From Actinomycetes bacterium (GTDB taxonomy: Bacteria; Actinomycetota; Actinomycetes; Actinomycetales; Cellulomonadaceae): 58,084 nt of DNA. Positions 20,479 to 28,262 of this stretch are shown here, piece after piece. The position numbers were made by a program, and so were the translations under genes. The stretch covers positions 1 through 58,084 of the forward strand of contig JAJYCD010000010.1 of assembly GCA_021778635.1 (NCBI GenBank), in the 5' to 3' direction. Each line of letters starts with the position of its first letter. Within the stretch, counting starts at the first letter, position 1. The notes below the pieces were generated by a model, which worked only from the letters and a program-made list of their open reading frames with translations, had not been told where the DNA came from and made no database searches.

Positions 20479-21442
20479 GCTGCGCGCGCTGCCTGTCCCG
20501 GACGGTCTCGCAGGTGAACGTGTGGACACCGGCCTCTCCCGGCTCCTCGGCGTGTCGCGGACGCGCGCGGCCGAGCTCGCCGAGACCGGTGACGTCCGGG
20601 TCGACGGGCGCGCGGTGGCGAAGTCGGACCGTCTGGTTCCCGGTGCGTGGCTCGAGGTGACGCTGACCTCACCCTCGACCGTCACGGTGGTACCCGAGCC
20701 GGTCCCGGGGATGCGGGTGGTCCACGACGACGACGACGTGGTCGTGGTCGACAAGCCGGTGGGTGTCGCGGCTCACCCGTCGCCCGGCTGGAACGGTCCC
20801 ACGGTGGTCGGCGCGCTGGCAGCCGCCGGGTACCGGATCTCGACGTCCGGAGCCGCGGAGCGCCAAGGCATCGTCCACCGGCTCGACGTCGGGACGTCAG
20901 GGCTGATGGTCGTCGCCAAGAGCGAGCACGCCTACAGCGTCCTCAAGCGCGCGTTCAAGGAACGCACCGTCGAGAAGGTGTACCACGCTCTCGTGCAGGG
21001 GCACCCTGAACCGACGACGGGCACGATCGACGCACCGATCGGACGCCACCCGTCGGCTGAGTACAAGTTCGCGGTCGTCGCCGACGGCAAGCCCTCGGTC
21101 ACGCACTACGAGGTGCTTGAGATGCTGCCGGGCGCCTCTCTGGTCGAGGTGCACCTCGAGACGGGTCGAACGCACCAGATCCGGGTGCACTTCGCGGCGC
21201 TGCACCACCCGTGCGTCGGAGACGTCACGTACGGTGCGGACCCCACCCTGGCGGCGCGAACGGGCTTGACGCGCCAGTGGCTGCACGCCGTGCGACTCGG
21301 ATTCGCGCACCCGGCGAGCGGTGAGTGGCTCGAGGTCACGAGCGCCTACCCCGACGACCTCGCCGCCGCCATCGCCACGCTCCGAGCAGCCTACGGCGAC
21401 GACCGGTCGGCCGAGGGTGTGGGTGGCGGCGACCTAGACTGA
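20471..21442 (+). CDS. rluD: RluD-family 23S rRNA pseudouridine synthase
   Basis: Converts uridine to pseudouridine in large-subunit rRNA. The 323-residue product has an N-terminal S4 domain ([28 protein letters not shown]), then the RluA/RluD catalytic domain with [15 protein letters not shown], where D139 is the catalytic aspartate, and [22 protein letters not shown]. The start lies inside the end of lspA (8-bp overlap). The -10 box of dnaE sits on the last codons of this gene. RluD versus RluC target specificity cannot be read from the sequence. Confidence 0.92.
   Translation: MSELRALPVPDGLAGERVDTGLSRLLGVSRTRAAELAETGDVRVDGRAVAKSDRLVPGAWLEVTLTSPSTVTVVPEPVPGMRVVHDDDDVVVVDKPVGVAAHPSPGWNGPTVVGALAAAGYRISTSGAAERQGIVHRLDVGTSGLMVVAKSEHAYSVLKRAFKERTVEKVYHALVQGHPEPTTGTIDAPIGRHPSAEYKFAVVADGKPSVTHYEVLEMLPGASLVEVHLETGRTHQIRVHFAALHHPCVGDVTYGADPTLAARTGLTRQWLHAVRLGFAHPASGEWLEVTSAYPDDLAAAIATLRAAYGDDRSAEGVGGGDLD
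21435..21440 (+). promoter_or_regulatory. -10 box of a leaderless dnaE promoter
   Basis: TAGACT ends 7 nt before the dnaE ATG and overlaps the final codons of rluD. The spacing puts transcription start on the ATG. No -35 box is evident. Confidence 0.7.
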
Positions 21443-21447
21443 CGGCC

Positions 21448-24400
21448 ATGGCATCGTCCGGGGGTTCCGACTTCGTCCACCTCCACGCGCACACCGAGTA
21501 CTCGATGCTCGACGGCGCGGCGCGGATCGACGAGCTCCTCACGGAGGCCGAACGGCTGGGCCAGAAGGCCATGGCGATCACGGACCACGGCTACCTCTTC
21601 GGAGCGTTCGACTTCTGGTCGCGGGCACGCGCGCACGGGGTCAAGCCGATCGTCGGCATCGAGGCCTACCTGACCCCGGGGACGAGCAGGTTCGACCAGA
21701 CCCGCGTGAAGTGGGGCGAGGCGCACCAGGCCGCGGACGACGTGTCCGCGCGCGGCGCCTACACGCACATGACGCTGCTGTCGCGGACGACCGGGGGCAT
21801 GCACAACCTCTTCCGGATGGGGTCCCTCGCGTCGCTCGAGGGCCAGATGGCGAAGTGGCCCCGCATGGACCGGGACCTGCTCAGCCGATACTCCGAGGGG
21901 ATCATCGCCTTCTCGGGCTGCCCGTCGAGCGAGGTCCAGACGCGGCTCCGGCTCGGCCAGTGGGACGAGGCCGTGCGCGCCGCGGGCGAGCTCCAGGACA
22001 TGTTCGGCAAGGAGTACTTCTACGTCGAGCTCATGGATCACGGGCTGGAGATCGAGCGGCGGGTCCTCAAGGACCTGATCCGGCTCGCGAAGGTGATCGA
22101 TGCCCCGCTCGTCGCGACGAACGACCTGCACTACACGCGCCACGAGGACAGCCACGCGCACGAGGTGCTGCTGTGCGTGCAGTCGGGTACGACGCTCGCC
22201 GACCCCGACCGGTTCAAGTTCGACACCGACCAGTTCTACGTGTGGTCCGCCGAGGAGATGCGGCGCACCTGGGCCGAGCTGCCCGAGGCGTGCGACAACA
22301 CGCTGCTGATCGCGGAGCAGTGCGATGTCGAGTTCAACACGAACGCGAACTACATGCCCCGGTTCCCCGTGCCGTCCGGCGAGAACGAGGAGTCGTGGTT
22401 CATCAAGGCGGTCGAGACGGGGCTGCAGCATCGGTATGCGGGCGCGGTCCCCGAGGACGTCCGGGCGCAGGCCGAGTACGAGACCGGCGTGATCACGCAG
22501 CTCGGGTTCTCCGGCTACTTCCTCGTGGTCGCGGACTTCATCAACTGGGCCAAGGACCAGGGCATCCGGGTCGGCCCGGGTCGCGGCTCCGCGGCGGGCT
22601 CGATGGCGTCGTACGCGATGGGCATCACCGAGCTCGACCCGCTCGAGCACGGACTGATCTTTGAGCGGTTCCTGAACCCGGAGCGGATCTCCTGGCCGGA
22701 CGTCGACGTCGACTTCGACGAGCGTCGGCGCGGCGAGGTCATCCGGTACGTCACCGAGAAGTACGGCGAGGACCGCGTCGCGCAGATCGTGACCTACGGC
22801 ACCATCAAGGCGAAGCAGGCTCTCAAGGACGCGTCGCGCGTGCTCGGCTTCCCGTTCGCGATGGGCGAGAAGCTCACCAAGGCGATGCCACCGGCGGTGA
22901 TGGGCAAGGACATCACCCTCAAGGGCATCTACAACCCGGAGGACCCGCGCTACGCCGAGGCGGACGAGTTCCGCAAGGTCGTCGAGGCGGACCCCGAGGC
23001 CCAGCGGGTCCTCGAGACGGCGCGCGGGCTCGAGAACCTCAAGCGGCAGTGGGGTGTGCACGCGGCCGGCGTGATCATGTCGAGCGAACCGCTGATCGAC
23101 ATCGTGCCGATCATGCGGCGGCCGCAGGACGGCGCGATCATCACGCAGTTCGACCAGCCCGCAGCCGAGGCGCTCGGCCTGATCAAGATGGACTTCCTCG
23201 GCCTGCGGAACCTCACGATCCTCGACGACGCGCTCGAGAACATCGTGATGAACGGCAAGCCGGCGATCCGCATCGAGGACGTCCCCCTCGACGACCCGCC
23301 GACCTACGAGCTGCTCGGTCGTGGCGACACGCTCGGGGTCTTCCAGCTCGACGGCGGACCGATGCGGTCGCTGCTCCGCCAGATGCGTCCCGACAACTTC
23401 GAGGACATCTCGGCCGTGATCGCGCTGTACCGGCCCGGCCCGATGGGCATGAACTCGCACATCAACTACGCCCTGCGCAAGAACGGTCTCCAGGAGATCG
23501 AGCCGATCCACCCGGAGCTCGCGGAGCCGCTCGAGGAGATCGTCGGGATCACGCACGGCCTGATCGTCTACCAGGAGCAGGTGCAGCGCGCCGCCCAGAA
23601 GCTCGCGGGCTACACGCTCGGCCAGGCCGACCTGCTGCGCCGGGCGATGGGCAAGAAGAAGAAGGAGGTCCTGGACAAGGAGTTCGTGCCGTTCCAGGCC
23701 GGCTGCCGCGAGCGTGGTTACTCGGACGGCGCGATCCAGGCCGTCTGGGACGTGCTGGTCCCGTTCGCCGGCTACGCGTTCAACAAGGCCCACTCGGCGG
23801 CCTACGGCGTCGTGTCGTACTGGACCGCGTTCCTCAAGGCCAACTACCCGACCGAGTACATGGCGGGGCTGCTCACGAGCGTGCGGGACGACAAGGACAA
23901 GTCGGCCCTCTACCTCGGCGAGTGCCGTCACATGGGCATCACGGTGCTTCCGCCGGACGTCAACTCGTCGTCCGCGAACTTCACCGCCGTCGGTGCGGAC
24001 ATCCGATTCGGTCTGACCGCGGTGCGGAACGTCGGGGCGAACGTCGTCGACGCGATCGTCAAGGCCCGCGAGGCGAAGGGGGCGTTCGCATCGTTCACGG
24101 ACTTCCTCGACAAGGTCCCCGCCGTCGTGTGCAACAAGCGGACGATCGAGTCCCTGATCAAGGCGGGCGCCTTCGACTCTCTCGGGCACACTCGCCGTGC
24201 GCTTCTGCTGGTGCACGAGCAGGCGGTCGACTCGGTGATCGGCGTCAAGCGCAAGGAGGCCGAAGGACAGTTCGACCTGTTCGCCGACGTGTTCGCCGCG
24301 GAGGACGCGATGGCCCCCGGCTTCTCGGTCCTCGTGCCCGACCTGCCGGACTGGGACAAGAAGCAGCGGCTGGCGTTCGAGCGCGAGATGCTCGGGCTGT

Positions 24401-24990
24401 ACGTCTCCGACCATCCGTTGTCCGGGCTCGAGCACGTCCTCGCGCAGTCGGCAGACGTGTCGATCGCGACGCTGCTGGCGGACGAGGTCCGCCCCGACGG
24501 GTCGACAGTCGTCGTCGCCGGACTGATCACCTCGCTCCAGCGCAAGATGTCCAAGCAGGGCAACCCCTGGGCGGCCGTGACGATCGAGGACATGGAGGGG
24601 TCCGTCGAGGTGATGTTCTTCGGCGAGACCTACCTCGCGTACTCGACGGTGCTCGCCGAGGACCAGGTCGTCGTGCTGCGCGGTCGTGTGCGTCGACGTG
24701 ACGACACGATGCAGCTCCAGGCCATGGAGGTCACGCTGCCGGACATGACGGCCGTCGCCGATGCGCCGGTCGTCGTGTCGATGCAGGTGTCCCGCTGCAT
24801 CCCGCCGGTCGTCGAGAAGCTCCGCGAGATCCTCTGCACGCACCCGGGGGTCACCGAGGTCCACCTCCGGCTCACCAGCCCCGGGCGCGCGACGGTCATG
24901 CGACTCGAGGAGAACCTCCGGGTCGAGAGGTCGCCGGCGTTGTTCGGTGACCTGAAGGCGCTGCTGGGGCCGAGCTGCCTCGCGTCGTGA
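21448..24990 (+). CDS. dnaE: DNA polymerase III alpha subunit DnaE
   Basis: Replicative polymerase catalytic subunit. The 1180-residue product begins with a PHP domain (VHLHAHTEYSMLDGAARI), then the C-family polymerase core with active-site aspartates in PDVDVDFDE (D418, D420), the YRPGPMGMNSHINYALR fingers motif, a helix-hairpin-helix region and an OB fold near residue 1015 (VVVAGLITSLQRKMSKQG). Full length and intact, so likely the essential DnaE1; a DnaE2 would lack some PHP residues and sit with imuB. The last residues GPSCLAS and the stop lie in the first unit of a 25-bp tandem repeat. Confidence 0.96.
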   Translation: MASSGGSDFVHLHAHTEYSMLDGAARIDELLTEAERLGQKAMAITDHGYLFGAFDFWSRARAHGVKPIVGIEAYLTPGTSRFDQTRVKWGEAHQAADDVSARGAYTHMTLLSRTTGGMHNLFRMGSLASLEGQMAKWPRMDRDLLSRYSEGIIAFSGCPSSEVQTRLRLGQWDEAVRAAGELQDMFGKEYFYVELMDHGLEIERRVLKDLIRLAKVIDAPLVATNDLHYTRHEDSHAHEVLLCVQSGTTLADPDRFKFDTDQFYVWSAEEMRRTWAELPEACDNTLLIAEQCDVEFNTNANYMPRFPVPSGENEESWFIKAVETGLQHRYAGAVPEDVRAQAEYETGVITQLGFSGYFLVVADFINWAKDQGIRVGPGRGSAAGSMASYAMGITELDPLEHGLIFERFLNPERISWPDVDVDFDERRRGEVIRYVTEKYGEDRVAQIVTYGTIKAKQALKDASRVLGFPFAMGEKLTKAMPPAVMGKDITLKGIYNPEDPRYAEADEFRKVVEADPEAQRVLETARGLENLKRQWGVHAAGVIMSSEPLIDIVPIMRRPQDGAIITQFDQPAAEALGLIKMDFLGLRNLTILDDALENIVMNGKPAIRIEDVPLDDPPTYELLGRGDTLGVFQLDGGPMRSLLRQMRPDNFEDISAVIALYRPGPMGMNSHINYALRKNGLQEIEPIHPELAEPLEEIVGITHGLIVYQEQVQRAAQKLAGYTLGQADLLRRAMGKKKKEVLDKEFVPFQAGCRERGYSDGAIQAVWDVLVPFAGYAFNKAHSAAYGVVSYWTAFLKANYPTEYMAGLLTSVRDDKDKSALYLGECRHMGITVLPPDVNSSSANFTAVGADIRFGLTAVRNVGANVVDAIVKAREAKGAFASFTDFLDKVPAVVCNKRTIESLIKAGAFDSLGHTRRALLLVHEQAVDSVIGVKRKEAEGQFDLFADVFAAEDAMAPGFSVLVPDLPDWDKKQRLAFEREMLGLYVSDHPLSGLEHVLAQSADVSIATLLADEVRPDGSTVVVAGLITSLQRKMSKQGNPWAAVTIEDMEGSVEVMFFGETYLAYSTVLAEDQVVVLRGRVRRRDDTMQLQAMEVTLPDMTAVADAPVVVSMQVSRCIPPVVEKLREILCTHPGVTEVHLRLTSPGRATVMRLEENLRVERSPALFGDLKALLGPSCLAS

Positions 24991-25041
24991 CGGGCCGAGC
25001 TGCCTCGCGTCCTGACGGGCCGAGCTGCCTCGGATCGTTGC
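24967..25041. repeat. 25-bp tandem repeat x3 spanning the dnaE stop codon
   Basis: Units start at 24967, 24992 and 25017 and begin GGGCCGAGCTGCCTCG. Unit 2 differs from unit 1 at one base; unit 3 differs at four. Unit 1 encodes the last residues of DnaE and its TGA (24988-24990). The array looks like tandem duplication of the gene end, with the oldest or least constrained copy farthest from the gene. Confidence 0.9.
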
Positions 25042-25533
25042 GGGCCTGGGTCGACGGGAGCGATGGCTCTCGCGGGCGTGTCCCTCGTGTCGCTGATCCT
25101 GTGGTCGTCACGGTGCGCGGCATGGCGTTCCCGGGCGATCTGACCGACGTGCGGTGGGCGTTGCCGGAGCCGGTGCTCGACGTGCCGGGCAGGCTCGGCC
25201 GTCGGCACGGCGTGGAGGTCCGCCGGTCGGGTGAGATGACGAGCAGCCGATCCTCTGCCCTGTCCGGCACTCCTGGCGCGTCCGTGTGGCCCACGGTCGG
25301 CCCGGCCGCGGCCGAGGGCTCGCCACGCCGTTCGGGAGCACGACTGCCTCAGCGACCGGCTGGCTCCAGGTCGCCTGCATCTCGACGATGCTGCGGCACC
25401 TGAGCCAGGGTGGCCCACGGCCGACCGGGATGCAGCGAGCCGCGACGTGGTTCGAGGCTCCTTCGCGGAGCGCTCGGAACGCGGCAGAAGAGTGCGCCGG
25501 TTCGGACCGATCCTGCATGGCAGACTGCAACGC
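25042..25533. other. gene-poor gap between dnaE and the aldo/keto reductase
   Basis: About 490 bp without a convincing gene. Reading frames exist on both strands but their translations are arginine/serine/proline-rich and show no motif I recognise. A short sequence around TGGCCCACGG occurs twice (near 25288 and 25411). It may be the remains of a degraded gene or a tolerated insertion. The end of the gap carries the -10-like CAGACT for the reductase. Confidence 0.5.
25521..25526 (+). promoter_or_regulatory. weak leaderless-type -10 box of the AKR gene
   Basis: CAGACT ends 7 nt before GTG 25534, the same geometry as TAGACT before dnaE and hisD but with C at the first position. Confidence 0.4.
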
Positions 25534-26439
25534 GTGTCGGAGACGATCAGCGCCGGGGCTGCCGGTACGTGGACGCTCGGCGATCTGACGGTCAATCGGA
25601 TCGGGTTCGGTGCCATGCGCCTGCCGCAGCACGACCGAGCCTTCGCTGCCGACGCGGCCTCGCGCGACCGTGACCAGGCCATCACCGTGCTGCGCAAGGC
25701 CGTCGAGCTGGGTGTCAACCACATCGACACGGCCGCGTTCTACTTCTCCCGCCTGCGCTCCGCCAACGAGCTCATCAACCGGGCCCTGGCCCCGTACCCG
25801 GAGGACCTGGTCATCGCCACCAAGGTCGGGCCCGGCCGGGACTCCTCCGGCGAATGGCTTCCCATGGCCACGCCGCAGCAGCTACGCGGACAGGTCGAAG
25901 AGAACCTGCGCCAGCTCGGCCGCGACCAGCTCGACCTGGTGAACCTGCGAGTGTCCGGACCGGGGGCGATCACCGAGCAGTTCGAGGCGTTGGCCACGCT
26001 GCGCGCTGCCGGCCTGATCCGTCACCTCGGCATCTCGGCCGCCCGGCCCGACCACCTCGCCCAGGCCCAGGCCATCGCCCCGGTCGTCTGCGTGCAGAAC
26101 CCCTATGGCCTGGGCTTCCGGTCCGCCCAGGACGCACTGGTTCGAGCTTGCGGGGCGCAGGGCATCGCGTTCGTGCCGTTCTTCGCGATCGCCGGAGTCG
26201 GGCGCGAGGCCGGCGGCAGCGGCACCGAGAACGACGAGGTGCTCTCCATCGCGCGGGCGCACGGGGCCACGCCGGTTCAGGTTCGCCTGGCATGGGCGTT
26301 GCATCGCGGCCCACACGTCCTGGTGATCCCGGGCACCGGGTCGCCTGAGCACCTGGTCGACAACGTCGCGGCCGCGAGCCTGCGCCTGACCTCGGACGAC
26401 CTAACCCGCCTGGAGACCGTCCACCAGGCCGAGCAGTAG
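25534..26439 (+). CDS. aldo/keto reductase
   Basis: NADPH-dependent oxidoreductase of the AKR fold, 301 residues. The barrel start (NRIGFGAMRLPQ), HIDTAAFY with D65 and Y70, and ATKVGP with K97 supply three of the four classical catalytic residues. At the position of the usual histidine (the IH of LYLIHWP) it has DLVNLRV with R139, as in the branch that includes pyridoxal reductase-like proteins. VCVQNPYG and LVIPGTGSPEHLVDN match cofactor-side motifs. GTG 25534 is chosen because similarity begins there and a -10-like CAGACT lies 7 nt upstream. Substrate unknown. It stands alone between housekeeping blocks and ends in a tandem repeat. Confidence 0.88.
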   Translation: MSETISAGAAGTWTLGDLTVNRIGFGAMRLPQHDRAFAADAASRDRDQAITVLRKAVELGVNHIDTAAFYFSRLRSANELINRALAPYPEDLVIATKVGPGRDSSGEWLPMATPQQLRGQVEENLRQLGRDQLDLVNLRVSGPGAITEQFEALATLRAAGLIRHLGISAARPDHLAQAQAIAPVVCVQNPYGLGFRSAQDALVRACGAQGIAFVPFFAIAGVGREAGGSGTENDEVLSIARAHGATPVQVRLAWALHRGPHVLVIPGTGSPEHLVDNVAAASLRLTSDDLTRLETVHQAEQ

Positions 26440-26512
26440 CACGAGCCGAGCAGTAACAGGAGCCGAGCAGTAGCAGGAGCCGAGCAGTGACAAGAGCCGA
26501 GCAGTGACAAGA
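26428..26512. repeat. 17-bp tandem repeat x5 spanning the AKR stop codon
   Basis: Units start at 26428, 26445, 26462, 26479 and 26496, each GCCGAGCAGT followed by RRCAMGA-like sequence. Unit 1 encodes the final Ala-Glu-Gln and the TAG stop. Each later unit also carries a stop right after GAGCAG: TAA, TAG, TGA, TGA. Units 4 and 5 are identical. Because 17 is not a multiple of three, the frame shifts at each unit. Confidence 0.92.
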
Positions 26513-26639
26513 ACCACCGCCGCCGTCATCGGTGCACGCTCATCGGGAGCGGAACGCTGTGCCACGACCATCGGCATGTCCGGGATGGTCGAGAGACCGA
26601 AGGCCGCCACCGCCAGCGATCGACCAGGGACACGCCCAG
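26513..26639. other. short intergenic stretch after the repeat array
   Basis: About 130 bp between the repeats and the end of the convergent S4 gene. I see no gene and no convincing terminator hairpin with a U-tract. Confidence 0.4.
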
Positions 26640-26870
26640 TCAGCTGATGACGGCCGAACGGGGCCCGGTCGGCAGGTCGACCGACACGACGTCCCCGCGG
26701 TGGAGCTGACGGCCGCGGCGTCGCTCGAGCTCGCCGTTCACGGTGACCACGTCGTCCTCGAGCAGCTCGCGTGCCCCGGCGCCGGACTCGACCAGGTCGG
26801 CGAGCTTGAGGAACTGACCGAGCCGGATCGTGTCGTCGGAGATGGGCACCGGGCTGGGGCTGCTGTTCAT
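26640..26870 (-). CDS. small S4-domain RNA-binding protein
   Basis: A 76-residue protein made almost entirely of one S4 domain: IRLGQFLKLADLVESGAGARELLEDDVVTVNG, then a basic RRRGRQLHRGDVV stretch. This matches the YbcJ/RlbA-type single-domain S4 family, thought to bind structured RNA; no specific role is established. It is divergent from hisD across a 32-bp region. On its strand CACAAT (complement of 26877-26882) lies 6 nt before the ATG, suggesting leaderless transcription. It converges with the AKR gene. Confidence 0.88.
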   Translation of the reverse strand: MNSSPSPVPISDDTIRLGQFLKLADLVESGAGARELLEDDVVTVNGELERRRGRQLHRGDVVSVDLPTGPRSAVIS

Positions 26871-26890
26871 GCGTCCATTGTGTCGGCACC

Positions 26891-26896
26891 TAGACT
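26891..26896 (+). promoter_or_regulatory. -10 box of a leaderless hisD promoter
   Basis: TAGACT ends 6 nt before the hisD GTG. The 32-bp intergenic region also holds the S4-gene -10 on the other strand, so the two promoters are back to back with almost no room for other control sites. Confidence 0.7.
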
Positions 26897-26902
26897 TGAC
26901 CG

Positions 26903-28225
26903 GTGATCTCCCGCATCGACCTGCGTGGTCGCGCCCTCACTGCCCGCGAGCTCATCGAGGCCCTGCCGCGAGCCGAGCTCGACGTCGACGCCGCCAGCGC
27001 GCGCGTGGCACCGATCCTCGCCGAGGTCCGGGCGCGCGGCGCCGCTGCCCTCCGCGATCTCGCCGAGCAGTTCGACCACGTGCGGCCCGAGCACGTGCGC
27101 GTCCCGCAGCGCGCGCTCGAGGCGGCCCTGGCGGCGCTCGACCCGGGCGTGCGAACGGCGCTCGACGAGACGATCGCTCGCGTGCGCACCGTGCACGCGG
27201 CTCAGCGCCCCGTCGCGTTCACGGTCGATCTCGCGCCGGGCGCCCAGGTCCGGCAGAGGTGGATCCCGGTCCGCCGTGTCGGCCTCTACGTCCCGGGTGG
27301 GCTCGCGGTCTACCCGTCGTCCGTCGTCATGAACGTGGTCGCCGCCCAGGAGGCGGGTGTCGGGTCGCTCGCCGTCGCGTCGCCGCCGCAGCTCTCGGGC
27401 GGCGGGCTCCCCGACGCGACGGTCATGGCGACGTGCGCGCTGCTCGGCATCGACGAGGTCTACGCCGTCGGTGGCGCGCAGGCGGTCGCGATGTTCGCCT
27501 ACGGCGCGGCCGGCAGCGAGCCGCAGGATGGCGCGCAGCTGTGCGAGCCGGTCGACATCGTCACCGGGCCCGGCAACGTGTACGTCGCCGCCGCGAAGCG
27601 GCTCGTACGGGGAGTCGTCGGCATCGATGCCGAGGCCGGACCGACCGAGATCGCGATCCTGGCCGACGCCGGGGCGGACCCGACACACGTCGCGGCGGAC
27701 CTCATCTCCCAGGCCGAGCACGACCCGCTGGCCGCTGCCGTCCTGGTGACGCCGTCGGTCGAGCTGGCCGACGCCGTGGACGCCGTGCTCGCGGAGCGGG
27801 CAGCCGCGACCAAGCATGCCGAGCGCATCGGCGTGTCGTTGGCCGGCTCGCAGTCCGCCATCGTCCTCGTCGACGATCTCGACGCGGGACTGGCCGTGGT
27901 CAACGCCTACGGTGCCGAGCACCTCGAGATCCAGACGGCGGACGCCGCGGCGGTCGCCGAGCGGGTGACGAGCGCCGGCGCGATCTTCGTGGGCGCGTAC
28001 TCGCCGGTGTCGCTCGGTGACTACATGGCCGGCTCGAACCACGTCCTGCCGACCGGCGGGTGCGCGCACTTCGCCTCGGGCCTCGGCGTGCACAGCTTCG
28101 TCCGGCCCGTGCAGGTGATCGAGTACGACGCCGCAGCGCTTCAGGTGCTGGCCGACCGGATCGTGGCACTGGCCGACGCCGAGGACCTGCCGGCCCACGG
28201 CGAGGCGGTGCGCGCGCGCTTCTGA
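26903..28225 (+). CDS. hisD: histidinol dehydrogenase HisD
   Basis: Zinc enzyme that oxidises L-histidinol to L-histidine in two NAD-dependent steps. The 440-residue product shows [43 protein letters not shown] (H273 among the zinc-site residues) and the C-terminal [16 protein letters not shown]. The GTG start follows a leaderless -10. hisD is usually followed directly by hisC in actinobacteria, but here a convergent recQ-type gene on the minus strand intervenes, leaving hisD as a single-gene unit. Confidence 0.96.
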   Translation: MISRIDLRGRALTARELIEALPRAELDVDAASARVAPILAEVRARGAAALRDLAEQFDHVRPEHVRVPQRALEAALAALDPGVRTALDETIARVRTVHAAQRPVAFTVDLAPGAQVRQRWIPVRRVGLYVPGGLAVYPSSVVMNVVAAQEAGVGSLAVASPPQLSGGGLPDATVMATCALLGIDEVYAVGGAQAVAMFAYGAAGSEPQDGAQLCEPVDIVTGPGNVYVAAAKRLVRGVVGIDAEAGPTEIAILADAGADPTHVAADLISQAEHDPLAAAVLVTPSVELADAVDAVLAERAAATKHAERIGVSLAGSQSAIVLVDDLDAGLAVVNAYGAEHLEIQTADAAAVAERVTSAGAIFVGAYSPVSLGDYMAGSNHVLPTGGCAHFASGLGVHSFVRPVQVIEYDAAALQVLADRIVALADAEDLPAHGEAVRARF

Positions 28226-28262
28226 GGTCGACGTCCGATCTGCCGGGCCCCCTTCCGGGTCC

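Noticed and set aside
21391-24864. An 1157-codon open frame on the minus strand, antisense to dnaE
   Set aside because: Its translation is Arg/Asp/Val/Leu-rich without motifs, and it mirrors a well-conserved gene. Long antisense frames are a normal by-product of very GC-rich coding DNA. The same holds for the long antisense frames over pheT, murE, murF and ftsZ.
24987-25403. A possible 138-codon gene after dnaE
   Set aside because: It starts inside the dnaE repeat array, is rich in Ser, Arg and Pro, and shows no recognisable domain. Kept only as a gene-poor gap.
24967-26512. The repeat arrays as CRISPR
   Set aside because: Units are directly adjacent with no spacers and are only 17-25 bp long.
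28226-28262. A terminator between convergent hisD and recQ
   Set aside because: Only a weak CCGGG-containing pairing is possible and no U-tract follows on either strand.
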